This document shows positions 55,448 through 64,000 of a stretch of 64,000 bases of DNA, piece by piece; position 1 is the stretch's first letter; each line of letters opens with the position of its first letter. The notes under the pieces were generated by a model that saw only the letters and a list, made by a program, of their open reading frames with translations, was not told where the DNA came from and made no database searches. Source of the stretch: Paraglaciecola chathamensis S18K6 (GTDB lineage: Bacteria; Pseudomonadota; Gammaproteobacteria; Enterobacterales; Alteromonadaceae). The stretch covers positions 186,001 to 250,000 of the forward strand of contig BAEM01000007.1 in NCBI GenBank assembly GCA_000314955.1, given 5' to 3'. The position numbers and the translations under genes were made by a program.

Positions 55448-56545
55448 TTATTTATTATTTACTGGAGTGGGAATAATAAAGCGCGTATTGGCAAACTTAT
55501 TCAGTAATCTGTGCATACCGTACACAGCCATAAGCGTTAAAACCACAGATACAGTAACCGATGTAAAACGATAGAGAGCGTTGTATACCAAGTCTTGTTG
55601 CGGCGTTAAATACTGACCAAACAAGATCCCCATTGTAGTCATTGCACCAAAACCAGCACCTGAACCGCCCCCTTCTAACATATGGTAACGAGCAAACAAC
55701 ATTACACTTATCCACAACGCGATACTCACAAACCATAAGATCCCGCTGTGATCGAGTAATATAAACTGCCAAGCCAAACCAATATTACACCCGATCAGTG
55801 TGCCAATGGCACGATTGAGCGCTGAACGCCCAGCCCCGTACCAATTTAACGGAAATAATATCAGCACCGACGAGACTTGAGCTGACAATGAGTCTTGTAA
55901 ATCCAACACCTGAAACACGATAAATGACAAGGTCGCGACTGTGGTCGCCAATATCACTTCATGGCGGCGATTACTATCGGGTTTGGTTATCACCGGAGGT
56001 TTGGCGCGCGCCTCAACATCGGGGAAAATGAAATGCATTAACATCGCAAGCAAGATGGTGAGCAAGCTTGCAGCCACATTTGACATCACAAGATCGCTGA
56101 CCGACGCACTGCTGTAACTTGCAAAGTGCAACTGCATCGACAAGCCCACCATGCCCACAGCACCGAACAAAAAATTAGCGCCCTTCGACATACACGAAAA
56201 CATAAAGGCGAAGATCATGATAACCGCGATCGTCATAGGAATAGGTTGATCGCCAAACATACCTTGCACCACGAATACAAACGCCGTAACCAGCGCAGCG
56301 TTAGCCAGAAATTGACGAATAATATGACTGTTTAAAACCGGCACTAAGCCCAACAAAAGCATCGGATATACCGTAAAGAACGTACCGTAGTTCCAGCCCA
56401 TGACTTTACTGATGGTAAAGCCAAGTGCCGCGCCAAAAGCAACGCGCAAGCATTGACGCACTTCATTCGCCGTCAACCCTCTATGGGCAGGCTTACTCAC
56501 ACTGCCTTTGCGTATAAACGGCAACTTTAATTGTGGTTTTAACAT
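55448..56545 (-). CDS. DUF2955 inner-membrane efflux protein
   Basis: 365 residues with about ten hydrophobic segments in two groups (roughly 33-175 and 195-345), separated by a short cytosolic loop (KPPVITKPDSNRR). Matches DUF2955/aromatic-acid-exporter-like (FUSC) proteins, which work with HlyD-type adaptors. Third gene of the MarR - HlyD - DUF2955 operon, 10 bp after the adaptor. Substrate unknown; aromatic or drug-like acids are likely by family. Confidence 0.82.
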   Translation of the reverse strand: MLKPQLKLPFIRKGSVSKPAHRGLTANEVRQCLRVAFGAALGFTISKVMGWNYGTFFTVYPMLLLGLVPVLNSHIIRQFLANAALVTAFVFVVQGMFGDQPIPMTIAVIMIFAFMFSCMSKGANFLFGAVGMVGLSMQLHFASYSSASVSDLVMSNVAASLLTILLAMLMHFIFPDVEARAKPPVITKPDSNRRHEVILATTVATLSFIVFQVLDLQDSLSAQVSSVLILFPLNWYGAGRSALNRAIGTLIGCNIGLAWQFILLDHSGILWFVSIALWISVMLFARYHMLEGGGSGAGFGAMTTMGILFGQYLTPQQDLVYNALYRFTSVTVSVVLTLMAVYGMHRLLNKFANTRFIIPTPVNNK

Positions 56546-56555
56546 CAGCTACAAC

Positions 56556-57620
56556 CTAATAGACGTAGTGAATAATGCTGATCACATGGGCCTGCACAGA
56601 GCCCAACCAACTGGCTATACCACCTACAGGATGAAGCTGAACGGTTGCTCTTGCTCCTGAGGGTAAGGTTTCAAGTAATTGCTGATTGTCAGTTAATACA
56701 ATATGCGTTCGCATATATTGAGCATCACGCACCCAGCGGTCAGAATTTTCTGGGTTCGCCAGTGACCCATCAGCATTGAGTTGACCGTCTTTCACACCAG
56801 CATCAATCGCCACGACTTTGCCATTAAACACTTCCCCCGGACGGGCATCAAATACGATAGAAGCGGTGTCATTTACTTGCACATGACTTAACGACTTTTC
56901 TCTAAAATCCGCCACAATATCGCCCTTTTCAACCACCACAGCCGCCACAGCTGAACCCGCTTGTGCATAGTTACCCGGCTGAAGCTGTAAGTTAGTAACC
57001 TGGCCTTTTACTTGCGAGCGTACGTCTGTGTAATCCAGCTGCAGTTGCGCGTCTTGCAACGCGTTTTGGGCTTGGCGAAGAAGCAAATTATTTGCACCAT
57101 CTTTACCACGTTGGGCTTGATACTTAACGACATCCGCTTGGGCCGCTTCTACTTGTGCTTGCGCAGCTCGATAATTCGCCTTGGTTTGGTCGTACAACTG
57201 CCGCGAGACCGTGTTTGATTTAATCAAGCTTTCTACTCGCTCAACTTCTAATTTCAACTCATCTACATCTGCTTTTGACGCCAGTACTTGCGCTTTCGCG
57301 GCCGCGATCGACGCATCTAATTGCAGGTTCGTTTGAGATGCACTTTCAACGGCTAACTTGGCCTTATCGACCGCTATTTCGTAAGGGCGCTTATCTAGGC
57401 TAAAAAGCACCTGCTCAGCCTCAACGTTCTGATTGTTTTTTACATACACTGTCTGTACTTGTCCGCTGACCTTAGACGAAATATTCACCACAGGATGCAA
57501 CACTCGAGACTGAGTACTCACCGGCATCCACAAGTCTGCGACCAAAAAGTATGCAAACGATAAAGCAAACACAGCAAGGGCAATATGTACCCAGCGTTTA
57601 AACACTTGATCAGGTGCCAT
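56556..57620 (-). CDS. HlyD-family periplasmic adaptor (EmrA/AaeA-like)
   Basis: 354 residues. One N-terminal membrane helix (about 11-30), biotinyl-lipoyl halves (VNISSKVSGQVQTVYVKNNQNVEAE and YTDVRSQVKGQVTNLQLQPGNY), a long alpha-helical hairpin between, and a beta-barrel (VVVEKGDIVADFREKSLSHV). Links the inner-membrane exporter to an outer-membrane channel (not present here). Two bases after the MarR gene stop. Confidence 0.9.
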   Translation of the reverse strand: MAPDQVFKRWVHIALAVFALSFAYFLVADLWMPVSTQSRVLHPVVNISSKVSGQVQTVYVKNNQNVEAEQVLFSLDKRPYEIAVDKAKLAVESASQTNLQLDASIAAAKAQVLASKADVDELKLEVERVESLIKSNTVSRQLYDQTKANYRAAQAQVEAAQADVVKYQAQRGKDGANNLLLRQAQNALQDAQLQLDYTDVRSQVKGQVTNLQLQPGNYAQAGSAVAAVVVEKGDIVADFREKSLSHVQVNDTASIVFDARPGEVFNGKVVAIDAGVKDGQLNADGSLANPENSDRWVRDAQYMRTHIVLTDNQQLLETLPSGARATVQLHPVGGIASWLGSVQAHVISIIHYVY

Positions 57621-57622
57621 GA

Positions 57623-58105
57623 TTAAAGTCCTCCCTCAGTTGGCTTGTCCAGCAAGGCACAAGCGTTGCTTTCGATTTTTTTCAATACGTTAAACATGCC
57701 ATCAAGTTCTTCGTCGGTGATTCCTTGCGTTAACTCAGTACGCACAGTACCGACAAACGTTTCCAGCGTTTGTAATTGCTGGTTGCCTGCTGGGGTGAAC
57801 CATAAACACTTGCAGCGCTTGTCACTGGGATGCTCACGTCGCTCCACCAAATTAAGTTCAACCAGCTGATTCACCGTGCGATTTAGCGAAGGTAATTCAA
57901 TTCCAAGCTCACTTGCTAGTGTATGTTGTGATACACCCTCGCCTAGGGTTCTTAATTTCATCATTACTGACCAACGAGCTTCGGTCATGCCCATCGGTTT
58001 AACAGACTGCGAAATAGCGCTTCGCCATAAACGAAACACACGCCCTAACAACCAGCCCATAGCGGGGTTGTTTAGCTTTCTGGGTTGACTATTTTTACCA
58101 GCCAT
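57623..58105 (-). CDS. MarR/SlyA-family regulator
   Basis: 160 residues with a winged HTH (SQHTLASELGIELPSLNRTVNQLVELNLVERREHPSDKRCK). MarR-type repressors release DNA when bound to aromatic acids or similar. First gene of the efflux operon. Two SlyA-type boxes lie 47-93 bp upstream of its start, pointing to autoregulation. A ribosome site (GAGG) lies before the ATG. Confidence 0.92.
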   Translation of the reverse strand: MAGKNSQPRKLNNPAMGWLLGRVFRLWRSAISQSVKPMGMTEARWSVMMKLRTLGEGVSQHTLASELGIELPSLNRTVNQLVELNLVERREHPSDKRCKCLWFTPAGNQQLQTLETFVGTVRTELTQGITDEELDGMFNVLKKIESNACALLDKPTEGGL

Positions 58106-58151
58106 TTCGACCTCACATTACTTATATCTTTATCGAAAGATATGAATTTAC

Positions 58152-58163
58152 TTAGCATGCTAA
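58152..58163. promoter_or_regulatory. SlyA/MarR-type operator 1
   Basis: TTAGCATGCTAA, a perfect palindrome one base from the SlyA consensus TTAGCAAGCTAA. Sits upstream of the marR gene; the surrounding AATTTAC is repeated before box 2. Confidence 0.7.
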
Positions 58164-58186
58164 CAATTATAAGGGCATTAATTTAC

Positions 58187-58198
58187 TTAGCAAGCTAA
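58187..58198. promoter_or_regulatory. SlyA/MarR-type operator 2
   Basis: TTAGCAAGCTAA, identical to the SlyA consensus. Centre 35 bp from box 1, inside the same direct repeat TTACTTAGCAxGCTAAC. Together they probably bind the MarR protein of the efflux operon. Confidence 0.75.
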
Positions 58199-58376
58199 CT
58201 AATAATTTGAAACATTTATAAGAGAGTGTTTTACATAAAGCTTATACCTTGGAGAGTCGCGTTTGAGCGAGTTCAGAACCGGCCCATAAAACCGTATTCA
58301 TATGGCCTTAACTGCGCCAGTGAGTTTGTATTACATAAAAGTTTAATAATTAATTGACTAAAAATACTTTTTTTGG

Positions 58377-58391
58377 TGTTATATTATAACA
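58377..58391 (+). promoter_or_regulatory. Zur box before the zinc receptor gene
   Basis: TGTTATA-T-TATAACA, a perfect 15-bp palindrome 37 bp before the receptor start, matching the proteobacterial Zur box (core GTTATAxTATAAC). Zinc-bound Zur would repress the gene. The remaining spacer to 58106 holds the SlyA boxes and no gene. Confidence 0.8.
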
Positions 58392-58428
58392 TTACCTATA
58401 AACATTAATAAAAGCAGTAAGGTCACAC

Positions 58429-60642
58429 ATGACAATGTTCAAACTATCCGCGCTATGCAGTGCGCTTATTAGCACCGGCATTTATGCCGTAGAAAAACCA
58501 ATTCAAAAAGATGAACAGAGTATTGAGACCTTAGTCATTACTGCCAATCCTATCGGCCGGTCTGTTTTAGAGTCTGCCACTCCAGTGACCATTTTAGGCG
58601 GTGAAGCACTCGATAACTCCCAAGCGGCCACCTTAGGTGAAACGCTTAAAGGCGTACCAGGTGTAAACAGCACATATTTTGGTCCTGTTGCTAGTAGTCC
58701 TATTATCCGCGGCTTAGACGGACCTCGGGTTAAAATTCTACAAAATGGCCTAGACACCTCAGATGCCTCACGTGTTGGCCCTGATCATGTCACCACCGTA
58801 GAAGCATCAACCGCAACGCAAATTGAAGTGCTTCGCGGCCCTGCAACCCTATTGTACGGCAGCGGTGCTATTGGTGGCGTGGTTAACGTGGTAGATAACC
58901 GCCTTCCTCGGGAACGCCAAGACGACATAAACGGCGAAGTGGCCACTTCGTACGACAGTGTTTCAAATGAGAAAATGCTGTCAGGTGATATCAACGGTGG
59001 CACTGGCAACTTTGCCTTTCATGCAGATGGCTTTACCCGTGATAGCGACGACTATGAGATCCCTGATGAAGCGAGTGATGCAGATTCAGATAGCGTGGGT
59101 AAATTAGAAAACTCCGCCATTGATGCCAGTGGTGGAACCGTCGGCATTGGCTGGATTGGCGATGATGTAAATGTAGCCTTTTCCTATGCGCGCTTAGATA
59201 ACGAATATGGTATCCCCGGTCATGAACATGCGCACGAGGATGAAGACCATGACGAAGAAGAGCATGATGAAGAAGATCACGACGCTGAACACGAAGAAGA
59301 AAGCGTATTTGCGCGTTTAAAACAAAATCGTTACCAATCTCGCATTGATTGGCAAAACATCGATGGACCATTCACCCAAATCCATTGGCTTAATGCGTAC
59401 ACAGATTATGAGCACAGTGAAATCGAAGACGGCGCTATCGGTACCACCTTTAGCAATGAAGCCAAAGAGTCACGCTTGTGGGCCAAGCATGCTCCTCTTA
59501 GTGGCTGGGAAGGCGTGGTGGGTGTGCACTTCACGTCGTCTGATTTCTCTGCGCTTGGTGAAGAAGCATTCACCCCCAGCACCGAGACTAGGTCAACCGC
59601 ACTTTTTGTGCTTGAAGAAAAACAAACTGGCGTTTTTTTATGGCAACTAGGGGCGCGTTTTGAGTATACAAAACATCAACCTGACAACAGCTTTTTCAGC
59701 GAAGATGAGCACGACGATGACGATGCTGATGAAGAGCACGAAGAAATTCATTTCGCTGACGAGTCTTTTAACGCCAGCAGTTTCTCTGCAGGCGTGGTTT
59801 ACACCTTAAATGAGAAAAGCTCCTTAGCCTTCAATTATGCTCGTTCTGAACGCGCTCCATCTGCTTCTGAGATTTTCTCAAATGGGTTACATATCAGTAC
59901 TGGAACCTTTGAAGTAGGCGCTGGGTTTGATATTGAATTGGACGACGATGGTTACGAATTAGTGCAGTCGAGTCGCAGCGTTGAAAACGAAGTGTCAAAT
60001 AACCTTGATTTAAGCTATCGCTACCAAGGCGACACCATAACCGCTGATGTCAGTATTTTCTATAACGACATTGCTAATTACTTATATGAGCAGGACACCG
60101 GCCTTGATAGTGAACAACTGCATGGCCACGAGGAAGAAGAATTAGAAGACGAGCACGATCATGAAGAAGAGGTAACACCTGTGTTTATCTTCCGTCAGCA
60201 AGATGCCGTTTTATATGGTTTCGAAGCCCAGCTTGACTGGCATTTAAGTGATAATTTACGCGTCGAAAGCTTTGCCGATTACACTCGTGCAAAATTAGAC
60301 GAAGCGGCCAGTGAAGACGGTAACCGTAATGTGCCACGTATTCCAGCCATGCGTTTGGGTATGCAATTTCATTGGGAAACAGATGACTGGCATGCCGAGC
60401 TAGGCGCTACGCATTATGCTAAGCAAGATAAATTTGCTTCGTATGAAACGCAAACAGATGGATATACCTTGGTTTCTGCGGCGATGAATTACTACACCAC
60501 TGTGGCTGATTCAGATGTCACTGTGTTTTTGAAAGGAAACAACCTGACAGATCGCGTTGCCCGCGTACATTCCTCGTTCTTAAAAGATGTCGCACCATTG
60601 CCAGGACGCTCATTCGTATTAGGTGCAAGAGTTAACTTTTAA
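58429..60642 (+). CDS. znuD: TonB-dependent outer-membrane zinc receptor (ZnuD-like)
   Basis: 737 residues: signal peptide, TonB box/plug (ETLVITANP, GVPGVNSTYFG, RGLDGPRVKILQNG), 22-strand barrel, C-terminal F. Three His/Asp/Glu-rich stretches (about 265-290, 425-441, 565-581) lie in regions expected to be external loops and look like metal traps, as in ZnuD. With the Zur box just upstream, zinc uptake under starvation is the likely role. AAGG before the ATG. Confidence 0.9.
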   Translation: MTMFKLSALCSALISTGIYAVEKPIQKDEQSIETLVITANPIGRSVLESATPVTILGGEALDNSQAATLGETLKGVPGVNSTYFGPVASSPIIRGLDGPRVKILQNGLDTSDASRVGPDHVTTVEASTATQIEVLRGPATLLYGSGAIGGVVNVVDNRLPRERQDDINGEVATSYDSVSNEKMLSGDINGGTGNFAFHADGFTRDSDDYEIPDEASDADSDSVGKLENSAIDASGGTVGIGWIGDDVNVAFSYARLDNEYGIPGHEHAHEDEDHDEEEHDEEDHDAEHEEESVFARLKQNRYQSRIDWQNIDGPFTQIHWLNAYTDYEHSEIEDGAIGTTFSNEAKESRLWAKHAPLSGWEGVVGVHFTSSDFSALGEEAFTPSTETRSTALFVLEEKQTGVFLWQLGARFEYTKHQPDNSFFSEDEHDDDDADEEHEEIHFADESFNASSFSAGVVYTLNEKSSLAFNYARSERAPSASEIFSNGLHISTGTFEVGAGFDIELDDDGYELVQSSRSVENEVSNNLDLSYRYQGDTITADVSIFYNDIANYLYEQDTGLDSEQLHGHEEEELEDEHDHEEEVTPVFIFRQQDAVLYGFEAQLDWHLSDNLRVESFADYTRAKLDEAASEDGNRNVPRIPAMRLGMQFHWETDDWHAELGATHYAKQDKFASYETQTDGYTLVSAAMNYYTTVADSDVTVFLKGNNLTDRVARVHSSFLKDVAPLPGRSFVLGARVNF

Positions 60643-60660
60643 TTGTTTTGCTACGCATTA

Positions 60661-60697
60661 AAAAGGCGCTAAACCGAAACGGTTTAGCGCCTTTTTT
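60661..60697. terminator. Bidirectional terminator between znuD and malY
   Basis: AAAAGGCGCTAAACC, loop GAAAC, GGTTTAGCGCCTTTTTT: a perfect 15-bp stem serving the convergent neighbours. Confidence 0.93.
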
Positions 60698-60715
60698 GAT
60701 TAAACCAGCAATTCA

Positions 60716-61846
60716 CTAACTCTTAAGACACTTAATCGCTTGCTCTAGTTGTGAGCGTGGGCAACCAAAGTTAATTCGCACAAACTGTTTGTCACCAAAA
60801 TCGATACCCGGCGAAGGACCGACCCCTTTCTCTTCAAAATAGGTTTGCGGGTTTTCTACGCCTAAGCCACTCGCGTCAATCCATGCGAGAAATGTCGCTT
60901 GTGGTGCAATCACTTTTAACCCGTCAATTTGGTTAATTTGCTCGACTAAATAGTCGCGATTAGCACGTAAATAGTCTAATTGCTCAGCCAACCAATCATC
61001 ACATTGAGTAAAAGCCGCCTCGGTTGCTGCTAGGCCCATAACATTTACCCAAGGCACCAAACCTTGGCCTGCTTGATTAAAGCGCTGACGTACTTTGGCA
61101 TCAGGAATGATCGCAAAAGAGGTACCCAAACCAGCCACATTAAAGGTTTTACTGGCGGCCATCAGGGTCACTGAATTATTCTGCGCACTGCTAAGCTTAC
61201 CCGCTGGAATATGCTTTGCGTCTTTATCGAGAATCAGATCACAGTGAATTTCATCAGAACATAACATCACGTTATTGGCTGCGCATATGTCAGCGATACG
61301 CGTTAACTGCGCCTCATCTAACACACTGCCCACTGGGTTCATCGGGTTACATAAAATAAACAATGTGCATTTTGGATCTTTGGCGTGCTGTTCTAGCACA
61401 TCGAAATCAAGCATCCACTTGCCATCTACTTCTACTGTCGGTACATCAGCACGGGCTAAGCCGTTTAATTTTGGTGCCGCCAACATAGGAGGATAATTTG
61501 GCGTTTGTACAATCACTTTATCCCCAGGTTGGCAAAAGGCTTGGCAGGCCATGTTAAACCCTGGTACCACGCCAGGTGTCCATACCAACCATTCAGGCTT
61601 TATCTGCCAGTCATACTGTTTTGCCATCCAATCAACCACCGCTTGAATAGCGCCAGTGGCGTGACTAGGCAGGGTATAGCCCAATAAACCATGTTCAGCT
61701 CTGTCTTTTAGCGCATCTAGTATCGGTTGCGCACAGCGAAACTCAGTATCGGCTATCCACATTGGCAGGATTTCGCGGCCTTTATAGCGTTCCCATTTGT
61801 AGGCATTCGAAGGGGTTCTATCAATAATTTTGTCAAACTGAATCAT
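60716..61846 (-). CDS. PLP-dependent lyase/aminotransferase, MalY/PatB type
   Basis: 376 residues, fold type I PLP enzyme. N-terminus FDKIIDRTPSNAYKWE and PMWIADTEF are typical of MalY/PatB cystathionine beta-lyases; the PLP Lys is in MAASKTFNVAGLG; CNPMNPVG and SDEIHCDL are intact. Likely cleaves cystathionine or related C-S bonds. Ends at the bidirectional terminator; the response regulator gene is 17 bp upstream on the same strand. Confidence 0.92.
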   Translation of the reverse strand: MIQFDKIIDRTPSNAYKWERYKGREILPMWIADTEFRCAQPILDALKDRAEHGLLGYTLPSHATGAIQAVVDWMAKQYDWQIKPEWLVWTPGVVPGFNMACQAFCQPGDKVIVQTPNYPPMLAAPKLNGLARADVPTVEVDGKWMLDFDVLEQHAKDPKCTLFILCNPMNPVGSVLDEAQLTRIADICAANNVMLCSDEIHCDLILDKDAKHIPAGKLSSAQNNSVTLMAASKTFNVAGLGTSFAIIPDAKVRQRFNQAGQGLVPWVNVMGLAATEAAFTQCDDWLAEQLDYLRANRDYLVEQINQIDGLKVIAPQATFLAWIDASGLGVENPQTYFEEKGVGPSPGIDFGDKQFVRINFGCPRSQLEQAIKCLKS

Positions 61847-61863
61847 TAAAAAAGTCTCTAGGT

Positions 61864-62253
61864 TTACGTTTGGCTAATTTTCTCAAGAAGCACGGAAAGT
61901 TTTTGGGTTAAATCGTCAGCACTAAACGGCTTGGCGACAAAATCTGTCACGCCAAGGCGCTTAGCACTAATGACTAATTCTTTGGTCGGATTAGCAGTAA
62001 TCATAAAGAAAGGGCAATCTTTGGCTTTGATACGCAACGTTTCCAATATTTGCAATCCGCTAACACTGGGCATTTGCCAATCACAAATCACCAAATTTAT
62101 ACGCTGGGCATCTTCACTTAATAAAAATTTGTTCGCTTTAATACTGCTCGAAAAAGCCAATATTTCACCGCTCACTAGCTCTTCTACAATATGCTCCAAC
62201 AACGTCAATGTAATATCATCATCGTCTACTATCATTACATTTACATCGTGCAA
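61864..62253 (-). CDS. Stand-alone response regulator receiver (CheY-like)
   Basis: 129 residues starting with TTG 62253, chosen because AAGGAG lies at proper distance; the longer ATG frame (to 62328) overlaps polB and adds no domain. Receiver domain: DDDD near the start, phosphorylation D in VICDWQMPSVSG, the T/S and K (DFVAKPFSADD). No output domain. No kinase is adjacent. It lies between polB and the malY-type gene, possibly co-transcribed with the latter. Confidence 0.85.
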   Translation of the reverse strand: MHDVNVMIVDDDDITLTLLEHIVEELVSGEILAFSSSIKANKFLLSEDAQRINLVICDWQMPSVSGLQILETLRIKAKDCPFFMITANPTKELVISAKRLGVTDFVAKPFSADDLTQKLSVLLEKISQT

Positions 62254-62305
62254 AATTCTCTCCTTAAAACCACAGTGCTTATCTATAGCAGTGCGCAATA
62301 TCTTA

Positions 62306-64000
62306 CTAAAATAAACCCAACTGAGCACTGGTTATGTCAGTGAATGACACCCCGATGAAGGGCAGAATACTTTCTGCGATGGGTTTTATTTGTTTTTCAA
62401 TATAATGTTCATAATCTAACGAGCAGCTTTGATATTCAATAGGTTGTGCACCATTTAAGGTTATAACATAAGCAATTTGCCCTTTGTGCTGATAACGCAA
62501 GGGTTTACCGAGCTGTTCATTTTGCTCATCAGCCAAACGAGCAGCCTTTACATGAGGCGGAATATTTTTAACATATTGCGCTAACGGACGCCTGATACGT
62601 TTACGATACACCAGATGCTCATCCAGCTCACCAGTGCGTATTTGTGCAACAAACTGCTGAATGTAGGCGCTGACTTCTTGCCCAGTAAAGACCTTCTGGT
62701 ATAAGGCTAACTGAAACGTTTTCGCCATAGGTGTCCAGTCAGAGCGTACCGACTCTAACCCTTTAAACACTAATTCGTCTTCCTCACCTTGGCGTCGTTT
62801 TAAACCAGCGTAGCGCTTTTTACTTCCTAGTTCTGAACCTCGGATTGTTGGCATTAGAAAACGATTAAACTGAGTTTCAAATTCAATCTCTAAAAAGTTC
62901 TCAACTTGGTGCTGTTCGGCGATTTGTTCATGCCAGCGCTGGTTGATCGATTGTTGCAATTGCAGCCCCACCTCAAAACCCTGCTGGGCTTGCATTTCGT
63001 CCCCTAACCACACAAAAATAGAATCAGTGTCGCCGTAAATGACTTTGTAACCCATGCTTTCGACCCAGGTGGCTGTAGTTTGCATAATTTCATGGCCACG
63101 CAGGGTGATTGAACTGGCCAAGCGCGTATCATAAAAAGGACAACCACCGGAACCAAGTACCCCATAAAATGAATTCATCAGTATTTTGATAGCCTGCGAG
63201 CGAGCCGCATCTTTATCGCGTTTAGCCGTGTCTCTTTGCTGCCACAACGAGGTAATTATGTCAGGCAAAAAATGCTGCTCACGGCTAAACACAGCACCTT
63301 TGAAGCCTTGAATGCCGTCGTTTGGTGCACGTAGCCCCTCGACCAACCCCAGTGGGTCAATTTTAAATGTGCGAATAATTGAGGGGTAAAGACTCTTAAA
63401 ATCAAGTACCAAAACGTTGCGATATAACCCGGGAGCTGAGGTCATCACGTATCCACCAGGGCTTGCTAGACCACCATCAACGGGCCGATTAGGGGAAATA
63501 TACCCAGCTCTGTGCAGTTTAGGTAAATAAAGGTTAACAAACGCCGCCACTGACCCACCGACTCTGTTTAACTCAAGCCCAGTCAATTGACTGCGTAAGG
63601 TTAGAAAGTCCAACATTTTGGTGTGCTCAAATATCTCCAGCACAAGCTGGCAATCTTGTAGGTTGTATTGCGCCAGTTTCACCTTGTTATGCACAAAGTC
63701 GTGTTTAATTTTCGCTAGGCGGTCATCCACATCATCGCTAAGTTTGCCTTTGCCTAAAAGCGCTTGGGCGACAAACTCTAAACTGAAACTAGCGAACTGA
63801 TAAGTCGCTGTTTTTAGAGCATCGATACCGTCGATTACTACACGCCCGGGCATGCTAATGTAACCTTGATTGACTTCGTTTGGCGCATCTCGCCAATATA
63901 CCGCTTCACCGCCACGGCCTAAGGTAAGCTTTAGGTTATACAGTTGAGCGCTCTCAATCAGCAGGCGAAAATCGAAATTAACCACGTTCCAGCCAATAAT
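62306..64000 (-). CDS. polB: DNA polymerase II, 5' part beyond window
   Basis: B-family, damage-tolerant polymerase. The frame is open past the right edge (last visible codons IIGWNVVNFDFRLL, the exonuclease ExoII region), so about 565 of roughly 780 residues are present. Polymerase motifs: LDFKSLYPSIIRTF (A), KILMNSFYGVLGSGG (B), VIYGDTDSIFVWLG (C). It ends in QLGLF, the beta-clamp-binding tail. Stop at 62306. Confidence 0.96.
   Translation of the reverse strand: MIGWNVVNFDFRLLIESAQLYNLKLTLGRGGEAVYWRDAPNEVNQGYISMPGRVVIDGIDALKTATYQFASFSLEFVAQALLGKGKLSDDVDDRLAKIKHDFVHNKVKLAQYNLQDCQLVLEIFEHTKMLDFLTLRSQLTGLELNRVGGSVAAFVNLYLPKLHRAGYISPNRPVDGGLASPGGYVMTSAPGLYRNVLVLDFKSLYPSIIRTFKIDPLGLVEGLRAPNDGIQGFKGAVFSREQHFLPDIITSLWQQRDTAKRDKDAARSQAIKILMNSFYGVLGSGGCPFYDTRLASSITLRGHEIMQTTATWVESMGYKVIYGDTDSIFVWLGDEMQAQQGFEVGLQLQQSINQRWHEQIAEQHQVENFLEIEFETQFNRFLMPTIRGSELGSKKRYAGLKRRQGEEDELVFKGLESVRSDWTPMAKTFQLALYQKVFTGQEVSAYIQQFVAQIRTGELDEHLVYRKRIRRPLAQYVKNIPPHVKAARLADEQNEQLGKPLRYQHKGQIAYVITLNGAQPIEYQSCSLDYEHYIEKQIKPIAESILPFIGVSFTDITSAQLGLF

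Overview
This window reads as chromosomal DNA from a marine gammaproteobacterium of the Alteromonadales (Alteromonas/Glaciecola/Paraglaciecola type). The basis is the conserved order gpmI - rhodanese - grxC - secB - gpsA with envC and yibQ beside it, the glnE, lpxL, tal, pgi and polB genes, a Zur-type site before a ZnuD-like receptor, and moderate GC with AT-rich spacers. The genus is an inference; no rRNA or tRNA was found.

The left 29 kb is accessory. Positions 1-8100 hold a leftward operon: a WYL regulator, a 653-residue protein with a PIN-like nuclease core and C-terminal membrane anchor, then hsdM, hsdS and hsdR of a type I restriction system (hsdR runs off the left edge). From 8.4 to 11.1 kb come six small unrecognised genes, then a cluster of four perfect hairpins. 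From 11.4 to 19.8 kb is a metal-resistance block: CadR/PbrR-like MerR regulator with its 19-bp-spacer promoter, two CDF transporters, a DUF3703 protein, a His/Cys-rich secreted protein and CzcCBA. From 20 to 22.4 kb are a umuC remnant, a small Cys-rich protein, a PD-(D/E)XK-like protein and a sigma-70-region-4-like protein. Positions 22.5-28.2 kb hold a Tn7-like transposition module (tnsA, tnsB, tnsC, tniQ) preceded by ~90-bp tandem repeats. A second WYL gene, about 89% identical to the first and in the same orientation, lies at 28.4-29.3 kb, so the cargo is framed by ~0.86-kb direct repeats.

From 29.5 kb on the window is mostly core: GIY-YIG protein, glnE, a TcpQ-like protein, lpxL-type acyltransferase, a large hybrid sensor kinase, serine hydrolase, chaB, DUF808 protein, yibQ, envC, gpmI, then rhodanese-grxC-secB-gpsA, yiaA-like, a MITE-like element, a frameshifted DUF2145 gene, an XRE regulator, yaaA, a macro-like protein, tal, pgi, a MarR/HlyD/DUF2955 efflux operon with two SlyA-type operators, a Zur-linked zinc TonB receptor, a MalY/PatB-type lyase, a lone response regulator and polB (cut by the right edge).

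The best candidate for an undescribed system is the WYL - PIN/membrane protein - HsdMSR operon. The orphan WYL copy on the far side of the Tn7-like island suggests the island, or a duplication, split or displaced an earlier copy. The sigma-like/endonuclease-like pair next to the transposition genes is a second candidate.
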